A DNA stretch of 64,000 nucleotides from Chrysoperla carnea (GCF_905475395.1 NC_058337.1:138825172-138889171); one strand, 5' to 3'. Numbered from the stretch's first letter, positions 10,778 to 20,488 are shown. A program made the numbers and translations. The notes: a model not told the origin generated them from the letters alone.

Positions 10778-11360
10778 TCAATTACTACCGTCTAAAGCCG
10801 GTAGTTTGGTTTACGCTTGCAAAGCAGATTAAAAGCGTAAACGCTAAAACTCTGATATTCTTAAATCATCTTTTTTATGATATTCTTCTTGTTGCTCTAT
10901 ATACTTCTGTACTGCTTCTGAATTCACATTACCAACTGTAACAACAAAATACCCTCTAGCCCAAAGTTGTTGACCCCAATATCGCTTACGAAGTAGTTCA
11001 AATTCCTGTAGCAATTTACGACTACTCTTTCCTTTAATATATTGTAACACCTTAGATATTGAGATACTCGGTGGAACTGATACTAATATATGAACATGAT
11101 CAGGACTTATGCTGCCACTAATTATATCTATGTAATTAGCTGCACATATTTCCTGAATTACTTCCCTTGCTCTACTTGCTATTTGCCCAGTTAAAACTCT
11201 ATACCTGTACTTTGTACAAAACACTATATGATACTTTAAATCATACAGGCTATGAGACACTCTCCTATATTCCATCTCTTCCTTAAGTAACCTATTAGAT
11301 AGATTATACTAAAGTGTTCGCCTAAAGGCGAGGGTGTTAACCCTATCCCACTTAACTACA
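10778..11360 (-). mobile_element. IS200/IS605-type insertion sequence, copy 3 (583 bp, complete)
   Basis: This is a full 583-bp copy with both end hairpins and the TTTA flank. It lies directly against the IS982 remnant at 11361, and the target may have been within that element or at its edge. Confidence 0.93.
10844..11275 (-). CDS. tnpA: IS200/IS605 family transposase TnpA, copy 3
   Basis: The 143-residue frame is open and almost the same as copy 1, with RRVSHS in place of RRGSHS near the N-terminus. The HUH motif and the tyrosine helix are present. Confidence 0.94.
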   Translation of the reverse strand: MEYRRVSHSLYDLKYHIVFCTKYRYRVLTGQIASRAREVIQEICAANYIDIISGSISPDHVHILVSVPPSISISKVLQYIKGKSSRKLLQEFELLRKRYWGQQLWARGYFVVTVGNVNSEAVQKYIEQQEEYHKKDDLRISEF

Positions 11361-11829
11361 TAAAGTATTTGCTGGTATGGCTGGTTTGGGTAAAACAACA
11401 AAAAGTTGGTTTTTTGGTCTAAAATTACATTTGCTTATTAACGAAAAAGGTCAGATTCAAGGTCTAAAACTAACGCCTGGTAATGTAGATGATAGAGCAC
11501 CGGTTTCGACAATCACCAAACATATCACGCGATTATTGTTTGGCGATAAGGGTTATATCAAACAAGAGCTTTTTGATGATCTATACAGTAAAGGACTCAA
11601 GTAAGTAACTGGCATAAAGAAGAAAATGAAGAATAAACTTATGCCATTATTTGAAAAAATATTATTACGCAAATGCTCAATTATCGAAACAGTATTTAGT
11701 CTGCTGAAGGGTTCTTTCGAGATCGAACATACAAGACATAGATCAATTTGGAATGCCTTCGTACATATCTTATCCGCCCTAATTGTATACTGTATGAAAC
11801 CTAATAAACCTGCTATATCTCAAAATTAG
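11361..11829 (+). pseudogene. IS982-family transposase remnant
   Basis: Two pieces of an IS982-type DDE transposase lie in tandem. The first, 11365-11604, contains KTTKSWFFGLKLHLLINEKGQI and GDKGYIKQELFDDLY. The second, 11626-11829, contains CSIIETVFSLLKGSFEIEHTRHRS with the conserved Glu of the triad. The 5' third of the gene is absent, IS200 copy 3 begins at its left edge, and a stop plus a small deletion separate the two pieces. No terminal repeats are visible. This is a dead remnant from the symbiont. Confidence 0.8.
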
Positions 11830-11965
11830 CTAATCCAGAATTCAGGTTTTTAAGAAATATATCATCTCAATATTAAAATTAAGTATTTTGGGACATATAA
11901 GGAACATATAAGGAACATATGTTTTTTTAGAAGATTTAAGAAAGGCTGAAAAGCCTTAAAGTAAA

Positions 11966-12041
11966 TGGTGGAGCCAGGGGGATTCGAACCCCCGACCTCT
12001 TGAATGCCATTCAAACGCTCTACCAACTGAGCTATGACCCC
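11966..12041 (-). tRNA. tRNA-Ala (anticodon GGC)
   Basis: The minus strand folds as a complete 76-nt cloverleaf. The acceptor stem pairs GGGGTCA with TGGCTCC, the D arm is GCTCAGTTGGTAGAGC, and the anticodon stem TTTGA/TCAAG closes the loop ATGGCAT. The T arm is GGGGG TTCGAAT CCCCC, and the CCA end is encoded. It shows no base change that would spoil pairing. Confidence 0.96.
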
Positions 12042-12119
12042 TAATAGAAAGATAATAGTTTATACTCTAATAATAGTATTAAATCTATAAGTTTTTTTAT
12101 GTGTTGTGTTAAGATACTG

Positions 12120-12583
12120 TCATTGCGAGGAGATTCGGGAGTTGTCGCATGGCTCGTTTATGTCATTGAGAACGAATAAAATGAGTGCGGCAATCCAGAA
12201 AAAAAACTAATATTATTAGTATTTTTAACTGGATCCCGTGAATAAATCTATAGTACCGGACTTATTATTATATGTCATTCTTAGCAACGGCGGGAATCCA
12301 GTAAAATAAACATAAAAGCAGCAAGTTTTTTTAATTAAAAGCTCGATTTATCTCGCTTTATGCTGGATTCCCGCCGTTGCTAAGAATGACATATAAGGTC
12401 ACCTATACCTGAAAAAAATAGAATATTTTTTTTAAACTGTCCGGTACTATAGAATAAATCACGGGATGACAATTGAAAAACTGATCCACGCAACAACTTC
12501 GGAGATGCAAAGCATTGACACGGCAATCTCGTCAAACATCATAAGATTGCTTCGTCAAAACTTTCATTTTCTCCTCGCAATGA
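12120..12583. repeat. Nested palindromic (MITE-like) repeats, four levels
   Basis: Four inverted repeats lie inside one another. Outermost, TCATTGCGAGGAGA (12119-12132) pairs with TCTCCTCGCAATGA (about 12570-12583). Inside it, ATCCCGTG and CACGGGAT flank a loop AATAAAT. Inside that loop, CTATAGTACCGGAC (12248-12261) pairs with GTCCGGTACTATAG (12439-12452), and the loop AATAAAT is duplicated on both sides as a target repeat. Innermost, a 38-40 bp inverted repeat ATATGTCATTCTTAGCAACG pairs with its complement ending at about 12395. Short palindromic repeats are typical of Rickettsia. No coding frame is supported. Confidence 0.82.
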
Positions 12584-12597
12584 AGATTTGCTACTGG

Positions 12598-13209
12598 GTG
12601 CGCCAAGGAAAGTGCATAAAAATCAGTCGGTGAGAATCCGATCTATGCAAAGTTTAACCAACAGCATAGAAGCAACTATTGCATTGCAGGAGGTGACAAA
12701 TGTGATGAAGCCAATAGAAGCGACATATTAGGCTACAACGCAAGTGAAGGTGTTGAGCTTCGAAATATGCAAGATCATAGAGGTCGACGTTCTCCATAGT
12801 GCGGAAGGCAGCATGAAGGGTGATGCAATGGTAAGTCACCACTCACTCTATCGGGGTCGAAGTCCGTGGCATGGTATGAGATGGAGTTTATGTAAACTTG
12901 GGAGATCTTCTGTGTTCTTGCAAGAGTATGTTGGAACAAGTCAAAATAGGCAAGAACTGACAAATGATACAGAAGAAGTCGGACTGACTGATAGTACTCG
13001 GAGCATAGGAAAGCTATGTACATGGGGAAGCGGTCAGCAATAGAACGTTTGGTTGAGTACCGTTCAAGATAACACGCTGAGGTTATTATAGTGATGCAGG
13101 TTAAACCCAATCAAATAGCTAAAAGAGCAAAGATGTATTAATTCTAGTTTTGATAGTAAATGTTTTATTGAAGAGCCGTGTGCGGGAAAATCGCAAGCAC
13201 GGTTCTGTG
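12598..13209 (+). ncRNA. Group II intron RNA without its reverse transcriptase (5' part through domain V)
   Basis: The segment begins with the group II 5' motif GTGCG at 12598. It then holds conserved bacterial intron stretches (ATCAGTCGGTGAGAATCCGA near 12622; CACTCTATCGGGGTCGAAGT near 12842). It ends with a clear 34-nt domain V at 13173-13206, GAGCCGTGTGCGG...AAGCACGGTTCT, carrying the catalytic AGC triad, a GAAA-like loop and the two-base bulge. The domain IV region between about 13040 and 13170 has no room for the usual 400-600-residue intron-encoded protein, so it has been deleted. IS21 then cuts the intron just after domain V. Domain VI may resume at 16152. Confidence 0.85.
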
Positions 13210-14462
13210 TGTCATTGCTAAAGTAAAAGGGACCAGTAAATTGCACGAAAAAGGGACCAGAGAATTTGGTGTAACCTAATAAGGTTATAATGTGCAATAT
13301 TCACTAGATAATTAATTAAAATAAATATCTAGTGATACAATGATAAGAATAAATATGTACACAACAATTATCACCCTTTATAAGCAAGGCAACAGTCAAA
13401 GAAATATTGTCAAACTAACGAGAATAGACCGTAAAACAGTAAGAAAAATAGTAAACCGTTATGTAGAGTCTGGTACGGAATCACCCGCACCCTATGAACG
13501 ATCTTCAGCACTGGATTCTTGGCACGAACAAATAATTGAATTATTAGAAAAGAATCTAAGTTACATAAGAATTTTTGAAGAGTTAAAAATTCAAGGTTAT
13601 ACAAAAAGTTATGGTTCACTAACCCGTTATATCAAAAAATATAAGATTCAGAATAACAGTTGCATTCGGTTTCATACTGTAGCAGGAGAGGAAGCACAAG
13701 TAGATTTTGGTGACATAGGCTTACAGTATAATGTCCAAGGGCGTTGAGTTAAAGCATATGTATTTAATATGCGTTTAAGCTATAGTCGCCTTGATTATTA
13801 TGATTATTAAAGTAGTGTTTGATCAAAGTTGTAAAACATGGATACAATGTCATATCAATGCATTTAATTATTTTGCTTGCAGTCTAAAAGTAATAAAACT
13901 TGATAATATTAAAGCTGGGGTGGTAGATAGCAATTTCTATGAGCCTGTATATCAGAAGGAATACAAACGTTTAGCTGATCATTATGGAATTTTACTTTCT
14001 CCTTGTCGTATATATCAACCTCAGGAAAAAGGCAAAGTAGAATCAGGCATAAAGTATGTCAAAAATAACTTTTTTGCTGGACATAAATTTCATAGATATG
14101 AAGAATTAATACACGATCTTGCCAAATGGTTAAATAAGGCAAATAACCGAATACATGGCACTACTAAAAAAATTCCTCAGGAACTATTTGAGCAAGAAGA
14201 AAGTAATAATTTAATACCCTTACCATTAGAAACGTTTGATTTGTCATCGTGGTATAATCGAAAAGTAGCAAAAGATTGTCATATCACCATAGATAATTAT
14301 TATTATTCCGTACCAGCAAAATATATATACATTGAAGTATTGGTACAATTATCACCAAACCTTGTTCAAAATATTTTCTATACAAAATGATTTAATAGCA
14401 AGACACGTTAGAACAGATGGCAAAGGAATATTTACCACTAATTCGTCTCATTATGCCAAATA

Positions 14463-15045
14463 TCAATTACTACCGTCTAAAGCCGGTAGTTTGGTTTACG
14501 CTTGCGAAGCAGATTAAAAGCGTAAACGCTAAAACTCTGATATTCTAAAATCATCTTTTTTATGATATTCTTCTTGTTGCTCTATATACTTCTGTACTAC
14601 TTCTGAATTCACATTACCAACTGTAACAACAAAATACCCTCTAGCCCAAAGATGTTGACCCCAATATCGCTTACGAAGTAGTTCAAATTCCTGTAGCAAT
14701 TTACGACTACTCTTTCCTTTAATATATTGTAACACCTTAGATATTGAGATACTCGGTGGAACTGATACTAATATATGAACATGATCAGGACTTATGCTGC
14801 CACTAATTATATCTATGTAATTAGCTGCACATATTTCCTGAATTACTTCCCTTGCTCTACTTGCTATTTGCCCAGTTAAAACTCTATACCTGTACTTTGT
14901 ACAAAACACTATATGATACTTTAAATCATACAGACTATGAGACCCTCTCCTATATTCCATCTCTTCCTCTAGTAACCTATTAGATAGATTATACTAAAGT
15001 GTTCGCCTAAAGGCGAGGGTGTTAACCCTATCCCACTTAACTACA
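14463..15045 (-). mobile_element. IS200/IS605-type insertion sequence, copy 4 (583 bp, inside istA)
   Basis: This full copy lies on the minus strand within istA. The empty site can be read here: GCCAAATATAAACGT without the element, which on the minus strand is ACGTTTA|TATTT. This fixes the target as TTTA (or TTTAT) on the 5' side, shows that no bases are duplicated, and sets the element ends as TGTAG and TTGA. Confidence 0.94.
14529..14960 (-). CDS. tnpA: IS200/IS605 family transposase TnpA, copy 4
   Basis: The 143-residue frame is open and nearly identical to the other copies (SEVVQKY for SEAVQKY). The motifs are intact. Confidence 0.94.
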   Translation of the reverse strand: MEYRRGSHSLYDLKYHIVFCTKYRYRVLTGQIASRAREVIQEICAANYIDIISGSISPDHVHILVSVPPSISISKVLQYIKGKSSRKLLQEFELLRKRYWGQHLWARGYFVVTVGNVNSEVVQKYIEQQEEYHKKDDFRISEF

Positions 15046-15335
15046 TAAACGTCTATGCCCAGGTTTTATTAAATATAGCGAACATTATCAACAACAAATG
15101 CAGCAGATAGGCAATAATTGCAGTTTATTATTAGAGTTATTACAACAAACACGAGTAAATGATTGGCAACGTTGTGCTCGCGGTATTATTTCTTTACGTA
15201 AGGGTTACAATGATGAGTTAATAGATAAAGCCTGTCATAGAGCATTACATTACGGTATAAGTTCTTACTCTAAAATTAAGAACATCTGAAATAGTAATGC
15301 ACTAAACTTACCATTGCCAGAGTTTGGAGGTCAGA

Positions 15336-16079
15336 ATGCAGAACTTGCTTAATGACCTACGCAGTTTTTGATTATCAGGTATAGTCAATAGCTTAAATGA
15401 AAGAATTTTTTATGCTCAAAATAATAAACTAGGATTTAAAGAATTGCTTTCACTATTATGTGAAGATGAAAAATCTCACCGTAAAGATAATAATTACCGT
15501 CGTCGTAAAAGTGCTGCTAAATTACCGGTCACTAAAAATTTAGAAGACTTTGATTTTCAATTCCAACCAAGTGTTGATACCAAAGTAATAAGTGATTTAT
15601 CTACTGGTGATTATATTAATACTAAGAGTAATGTCATATTCATAGGTAATTCTGGAACTGGCAAAACTCATCTTGCTATTGGATTAGCATTAAAAGCTTT
15701 AACACGAGAATACTCTGTATATTTTACTACGGTCTCGGATATGCTTTATAATTTACAAATTGCAAGAGCAGATAATAGCTATCACAAAATGGTTAAATTA
15801 CTCTTATCATTTGACTTATTAATTCTTGATGAGTTAGGTTTTAAGCAATTGCCCAAACATTCAGTAGATGATTTTTTTAATATTATTGCTAAACGATATG
15901 AAAATAAATCTACCATTATCACCACAAACAAGGATTTTGAAAGATGGAATGAAATATTTGCTGATGAGTTATTAACTCATGCAATTATTGATCGAGTAGT
16001 ACATCATGCACATATACTAAACATCACAGGTAAAAGTTATCGTATTAATAACTATAAATCTGGAGGTAATATGACATAA
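15336..16079 (+). pseudogene. istB: IS21 helper ATPase IstB, early stop
   Basis: IstB is the AAA+ ATPase that delivers IstA to target DNA. Walker A (GNSGTGKTHLAIG) and Walker B (LLILDELG) are present, along with the tail RVVHHAHILNITGKSYR. The frame starts MQNLLNDLRSF but meets a TGA at 15369-15371, where the second copy in this window reads Arg (FRLSG). Translation could restart inside, but the N-terminal IstA-contact region would be lost. The istA-istB spacing of about 45 bases is normal for IS21. Confidence 0.9.
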
Positions 16080-16145
16080 AAAATTTTAAATAAAGTGGTC
16101 CCTTTTTCACGTAATTTAGTGGTCTCTTTTTATTTGACAATGACA

Positions 16146-16200
16146 TCTGTGGAGGTTACCTTAGCATTTTAAGGCTCTGTGGGAGCGTTGAGAGATAAGA
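16146..16200 (+). ncRNA. Probable group II intron 3' remainder (domain VI region)
   Basis: After the second copy of the TCTGTG duplication the sequence continues GGAGGTTACC, which fits the linker between domains V and VI when joined to 13209. It can pair weakly with AGGCTC further on. The exact 3' splice site is not identified. From here to 16409 I see only AT-rich sequence and a small hairpin (AGCCGTTAAAACGGTT near 16348), with no gene. Confidence 0.45.
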
Positions 16201-16409
16201 AATTAAGTAGAGAATTATAAGAAAGATATTTTTTAGAAGCAATTGAGTTTAAATTTAAGATAAATTTTGGTCAGTATATAAAAAAAAAGTAGAAATTAGA
16301 GTAGATTTTGTTCCTATCTACAGGAGTTATCGAATATTATATTAGCTAGCCGTTAAAACGGTTAATCGTTTCAAATTAAAAAATATAGCATTCATAAATT
16401 CAGAGAATT

Positions 16410-17721
16410 GGGCTCTGTCCAAATAAGTGTGTAAATTTCTCAAAGGTTATATAAAGAACATTATAACTTAAGGAGAAATTAATATGACTCAAAAACAAAA
16501 TGAAGCAATGAATCAAGCCATAGATTTATTGATCAATAATGATACAGATATATCAACTTTATTTAAAGAAGATGGTTTATTAAAACAGTTAACTAAGCGT
16601 CTTGTAGAGAAGGCATTGCAGTCAGAGATGAATAATCATTTAGGATATAGCAAATATAGTCAGAGTGATATTGAGAATTCGCGTAATGGTTATAATGTAA
16701 AGAACCTCATGACAAAGAATGGTGCTGTTGAGATTGAAGTACCAAGGGATAGGAATAGTAGTTTTGAACCAGCATTAATATCAAAGCGTCAAAGAAGGTT
16801 TGATGGATTTGATGACAAAGTGCTATCATTATGCGCTAAAGGCATGAGCTTATCAGATATAAGATTCAACTGCAAGAATTGTATGGAGCTGATATTAGTG
16901 AGAGCTTAATTAGTCAAATTACTGATGATATAATTGAGGATGTTAAGCTATGGCAGAGTCGTCCACTGGACTCAGTATATGCTATAGTGTTTTTTGATTG
17001 TTTAATAGTAAAAGTACGTCAGGATAAACGTATTATCAATAAATCAGTATATGTTGCATTAGGTATTGATTTACAAGGACAGAAAGATATTTTAGGATTA
17101 TGGATCAGTGAAAATGAAGGTGCTAAATTTTGGCTTAGTAATTTTACTGAGATGAATATGATATGTTAATTGCCTGCAGCGATAACTTGACTGGTATGTC
17201 TGAAGCTATAGGAGCATTTTTCCAAAGACTGAGCATCAATTATGTATTGTACATCAAATCAGAAATAGTTTAAGATATGTATCTTATAAGGACCGTAAAG
17301 AACTTGCAGGTGATTTAAAACCTATTTATACTGCTAATACTGAAGAAGAAGCACATCTTGCTTTGGAAAGTTTTGAAGCAAAATGGAATAAACAATATCC
17401 TCAAATTGCTAAGTCCTGGTATGCCAATTGGAATAATTTAATAATTTTCTTAGGCTATCCTGAAGAAATAAGGAAAATAATTTATACAACTAATGCTGTG
17501 GAATCTGTCAATAGTCAGTTACGTAAGGTGACTAAAAATAAGAGAGTTTTCCCAAATGATAATGCTGTTTTTAAAAGCTTATATTTGGCAATTGATTATA
17601 TGACTAGAAAATGGTCTATGCCTGTCCCAAATTGGAACGCGGCTATGGCTCATTTTTTAATTAAATTTGAAGGAAGAATCTAGGGTTGAAAAAATTTACA
17701 CAGTTAATTGGAAAGACTCGC
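16410..17721 (+). mobile_element. IS256-family insertion sequence, inactivated
   Basis: The left tip begins GGGCTCTGTCCAAATAAGTG and the right tip, read inward, is GCGAGTCTTTCCAATTAACT; both continue GTGTAAATTT. These are imperfect inverted repeats. The single gene between them is an IS256-type transposase. No 8-bp duplication is visible, and the right flank is a rearranged copy of its own interior (17719-17778). Confidence 0.8.
16484..17683 (+). pseudogene. IS256-family (mutator-type) transposase, several frameshifts
   Basis: The protein starts MTQKQNEAMNQAIDLLINN, with an RNGYNVKNL region and VPRDRNSSFEP, both typical of IS256. The DDE positions lie in VFFDCLIVKV, in IACSDNLTGM and in a C-terminal TTNAVESVNSQLRK. 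Three or more frame changes occur, near 16860-16880, 17155-17165 and 17215-17225, so no full transposase is possible. The C-terminus ends FLIKFEGRI. Upstream, AAGGAGAA at 16470-16477 is a good ribosome-binding site. Confidence 0.9.
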
Positions 17722-17778
17722 TTTTAAAAACAGTATTATCATTTGGGAAAACTCTCTTATTTTTAGTCACCTTACGTT
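17719..17778 (-). repeat. Inverted duplicate of an internal IS256 segment
   Basis: About 58 bases here are the reverse complement of 17519-17578 inside the IS256 transposase gene (ACTAAAAATAAGAGAGTTTT and on). The piece is joined directly to a truncated IS200 at 17781. It must derive from a second IS256 copy in the opposite direction, now mostly lost. Confidence 0.8.
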
Positions 17779-17780
17779 AC

Positions 17781-18118
17781 GGCAGCATAAGTCCTGATCA
17801 TGTTCATATATTAGTATCAGTTCCACCGAGTATCTCAATATCTAAGGTGTTACAATATATTAAAGGAAAGAGTAGTCGTAAATGCTACAGGAATTTGAAC
17901 TACTTCGTAAGCGATATTGGGGTCAACATCTTTGGGCTAGAGGGTATTTTGTTGTTACAGTTGGTAATGTGAATTCAGAAGCAGTACAGAAGTATATAGA
18001 GCAACAAGAAGAATATCATAAAAAAGATGATTTTAGAATATCAGAGTTTTAGCGTTTACGCTTTTAATCTGCTTTGCAAGCGTAAACCAAACTACCGGCT
18101 TTAGACGGTAGTAATTGA
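17781..18118 (+). mobile_element. IS200/IS605-type insertion sequence, copy 5 (5'-truncated)
   Basis: The element begins in mid-tnpA at GGCAGCATAAG and runs to the normal right end TAATTGA at 18118, with the right-end hairpins intact. The tnpA part (GSISPDHVHILVSVPPS) has one base lost near 17881, which changes frame after KGKSSRK. It cannot move by itself. From 18119 to 18200 nothing is recognised. Confidence 0.9.
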
Positions 18119-18199
18119 TCTCCTATAAGTTATTTCTTTATTCTAACTTATTACCAAGATTACCTAACTCTTTTTTTGTCCAATTTTTTCAGTCCATTA

Positions 18200-18826
18200 T
18201 AGTTTATTATTAGAATCATTACAACAAACAAGAGTGAATGATTGGCAACGTTGTGCCAGAGGTATCATTTCTTTACGTAAGGTTTACAATGATGACTTAA
18301 TAGATAAAGCCTGTCATAGAGCACTACATTATGGTATAAGTTCTTACTCTAAAATTAAGAATATTTTAAATAGTAATGCAGTAAACTTACCATTATCAGA
18401 GTTTGGAGGTAATAATGCAGAACTTATTTAATGACCTACGAAGCTTTAGATTATCAGGTATAGTCAATAGTTTAAATGAAAGGATTATTTATGCTGAAAA
18501 TAATAAACTAGGCTTTAAAGAATTTCTATCACTATTATGTGAAGATGAAAAATCTAACCGTAAGGATAATAATTACCGTCGCCGTAAAAGTGCTGCTAAA
18601 TTACCGGTAACTAAAAATTTAGAAGACTTTGATTTAATTTCCAACCAAGTGTTGATGCCAAAGTAATAAGTGATTTATCCACTTGTGATTATATTAATAC
18701 TAAAGGAAATGTTATATTCATAGGTGATTCAGGAACTGGGAAAACTCATCTTGCCATTGGGCTAGCATTAAAAGCTTTAACACGAGAATACTCTGTATAT
18801 TTTACTACGGTCTCGGATATGCTTTA
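18200..18826 (+). pseudogene. Second IS21 copy, partial istA end and istB start
   Basis: This segment parallels 15110-15745 of the first IS21. The istA tail (NDWQRCARGIISLRKVYNDD...) is followed by istB from an ATG at 18415 (MQNLFNDLRSFRLSGIVNSLNE). It keeps Arg where the first copy has a stop. A small deletion near 18632 changes frame in NLEDFD, after which Walker A (GDSGTGKTHLAIG) is read in another frame. IS200 copy 6 cuts it at TTTA (18823-18826), and the rest of istB is not found beyond that IS200. Confidence 0.88.
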
Positions 18827-19409
18827 TGTAGTTAAGTGGGATAGGGTTTACACCCTCGCCTTTAGGCGAACACTTTAGTATATTCTATCTAATAGGTTAC
18901 TAGTGGAAGAGATGGAATATAGGAGAGGGTCTCATAGCCTGTATGATTTAAAGTATTATATAGTGTTTTGTACAAAGTACAGGTATAGAGTTTTAACTGG
19001 GCAAATAGCAAGTAGAGCAAGGGAAGTAATTCAGGAAATGTGTGCAGCTAATTACATAGATATAATTAGTGGCAGCATAAGTCTTGATCATGTTCATATA
19101 TTAGTATCAGTTCCACCGAGTATCTCAATATCTAAGGTGTTACAATATATTAAAGGAAAGAGTAGTCGTAAATTGCTACAGGAATTTGAACTACTTCGTA
19201 AGCGATATTGGGGTCAACATCTTTGGGCTAGAGGGTATTTTGTTGTTACAGTTGGTAATGTGAATTCAGAAGCAGTACAGAAGTATATAGAGCAACAAGA
19301 AGAATATCATAAAAAAGATGATTTTAGAATACCAGAGTTTTAGCGTTTACGCTTTTAATCTGTTTTGCAAGCGTAAACCAAACTACCGGCTTTAGACGGT
19401 AGTAATTGA
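18827..19409 (+). mobile_element. IS200/IS605-type insertion sequence, copy 6 (583 bp, complete)
   Basis: This full copy lies on the plus strand, starting TGTAGTTAAG after GCTTTA of istB and ending TAATTGA. The left flank is istB, but the right flank is unrelated sequence leading to tRNA-Trp, so the right side has been rearranged, perhaps by recombination between IS200 copies. Confidence 0.93.
18903..19343 (+). CDS. tnpA: IS200/IS605 family transposase TnpA, copy 6
   Basis: The frame is open. The likely start is the ATG at 18912 (MEYRRGSHS), three residues inside the longer frame that begins at 18903. It differs from copy 1 at a few residues (KYYIV for KYHIV, SLDHVH for SPDHVH). The HUH motif is retained. 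Confidence 0.94.
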   Translation: MEEMEYRRGSHSLYDLKYYIVFCTKYRYRVLTGQIASRAREVIQEMCAANYIDIISGSISLDHVHILVSVPPSISISKVLQYIKGKSSRKLLQEFELLRKRYWGQHLWARGYFVVTVGNVNSEAVQKYIEQQEEYHKKDDFRIPEF

Positions 19410-19491
19410 TTACTAGCTTAAAATTAAAAATATTATATTTAAATAAAAAGGTTTCCAATAAATTTTGTTGATTTTTTATTTAAAATATGAT

Positions 19492-19567
19492 AGGAGTGTA
19501 GCTCAATTGGTAGAGTGCCGGTCTCCAAAACCGGAGGTTGCGGGTTCGATGCCTGTCGCTCCTGCCA
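19492..19567 (+). tRNA. tRNA-Trp (anticodon CCA)
   Basis: This is a complete cloverleaf. The acceptor AGGAGTG pairs with CGCTCCT, the anticodon stem CCGGT/ACCGG closes the loop CTCCAAA, the T arm is present, and CCA is encoded. Its place directly before secE-nusG-rplK matches the usual bacterial order. Confidence 0.97.
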
Positions 19568-19608
19568 TTACAAGTAATAGGGTTTTTACTATAAAATAAC
19601 TTATAAAT

Positions 19609-19806
19609 ATGTTTAAGGAATATAAAATATATAAGTTTTTTGAACAAGTTAAACAAGAAGCTTAAGTAGTTTGGTCCACTAAAAAAGAGTTAACTGCTTC
19701 GACTTTATTAGTCATAGTAGCGGTTTTTGTTTTTAGCCTAATTTGTTTAGTGCTCGATTATGGTATACATAATATAATACAAATTTTACTTAACATCGGT
19801 AAATAA
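19609..19806 (+). pseudogene. secE: Preprotein translocase subunit SecE, broken
   Basis: SecE is the small clamp subunit of the SecYEG channel. The frame starts MFKEYKIYKFFEQVKQEA and resumes [25 protein letters not shown], ending with a single membrane helix and LLNIGK at the TAA of 19804-19806. Between the two parts a TAA at 19663-19665 follows an apparent loss of three bases (EAYKVVW is expected). The amphipathic helix and membrane anchor would not be made together. It lies 42 bases after tRNA-Trp and 17 before nusG. Confidence 0.9.
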
Positions 19807-19823
19807 GTTATCAAGGAATAAAT

Positions 19824-20397
19824 TGTGGCAGAACAAAATATAGATGATATATTGTCAAATTCTGAAAAAGATACAAAAAAGTGGTAAGTTATACATACTG
19901 CATCAGGAGCAGAAAATCGTATAAAACGAAGGATGCTTGAGAGAATTAGCAAGCAAAAAATGTCAGATTTTTTTGATGATATATTAGTACCGGTTTTTGG
20001 TGTTTCCGAAGTTAAACGCGGTAAAAACGTCAAGGTAGAAAAAAAATTAATGCCTGGTTATATTCTAATAAAAATGAATATGACAGATAAATCTTGGCAT
20101 TTAGTAAAAAATATACCAGGAGTAACAGGTTTTTTAGGTAGTAAAACGACTCCAAAAGCACTTACAGAAAGCGAAATACAGAATATTAGATTAGAAACCG
20201 AAGCTATAGAAGCAAAAGATGCAAAATTATATGAGGTCGGTGAAATAGTAACTGTTACAGAAGGACCTTTTGAAACCTTTACAGGTACTGTAGAAGAAGT
20301 AGACCAAGAAAATGCTAGATTAAAAGTTTCAGTATCAATATTTGGCCAAGCAACTCCGCTAGAGTTAAGTTTTACTCAAGTAAAGAAAAATGACTAA
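19824..20397 (+). pseudogene. nusG: Transcription antitermination factor NusG, nonsense change
   Basis: NusG joins RNA polymerase to ribosomes and promotes elongation. The gene begins with GTG at 19824 (VAEQNIDDILSNSEKDTKKW) and meets TAA at about 19884-19886, where Tyr of the family motif [11 protein letters not shown] is expected. The remainder is open to 20397. It includes the NGN domain ([24 protein letters not shown] is split here: [10 protein letters not shown], then MPGYILIKM) and the KOW domain ([21 protein letters not shown]). A single base change explains the break, so this is a pseudogene of a normally essential gene. Confidence 0.92.
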
Positions 20398-20488
20398 TAT
20401 AAATAGAACAAAATTATTATTTGATTATCTTTAAAAATAAAAGAAAATTCTAAGACTATAATAAGAAAGAAAAGAAGGATATTTGTAA

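Larger units (their letters stand above)
13340..15289 (+). pseudogene. istA: IS21 transposase IstA, frameshifted and split by IS200
   Basis: IstA is the DDE transposase of IS21. Its helix-turn-helix region reads GNSQRNIVKLTRIDRKTVRKI (split here for length: GNSQRNIVKLT then RIDRKTVRKI). The catalytic residues lie in EEAQVDFGD, IKLDNIKAGV and EKGKVESGIKYVK. At least two frame changes occur, near 13745-13790 and 14330-14390. IS200 copy 4 (14463-15045) then interrupts it. Taking IS200 out restores SHYAKYKRLCPGF across the junction. The C-terminus is RVNDWQRCARGIISLRKGY, ending at 15289. Confidence 0.9.
13210..16145 (+). mobile_element. IS21-family insertion sequence (2.94 kb with nested IS200)
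   Basis: Its ends are inverted: TGTCATTG...AAAAAGGGACCA on the left (13210 on) and the complement ending CAATGACA at 16145. The multiple GGGACCA-type repeats near the tips fit IS21. A 6-bp target duplication TCTGTG flanks it (13204-13209 and 16146-16151). It was inserted in the group II intron right after domain V. The two genes istA and istB lie in order on the plus strand, and IS200 copy 4 sits inside istA. Confidence 0.92.

Noticed and set aside
12744-13110. Open frames of about 100 codons on both strands
   Set aside because: They fall inside structured group II intron RNA and show no protein-like features.
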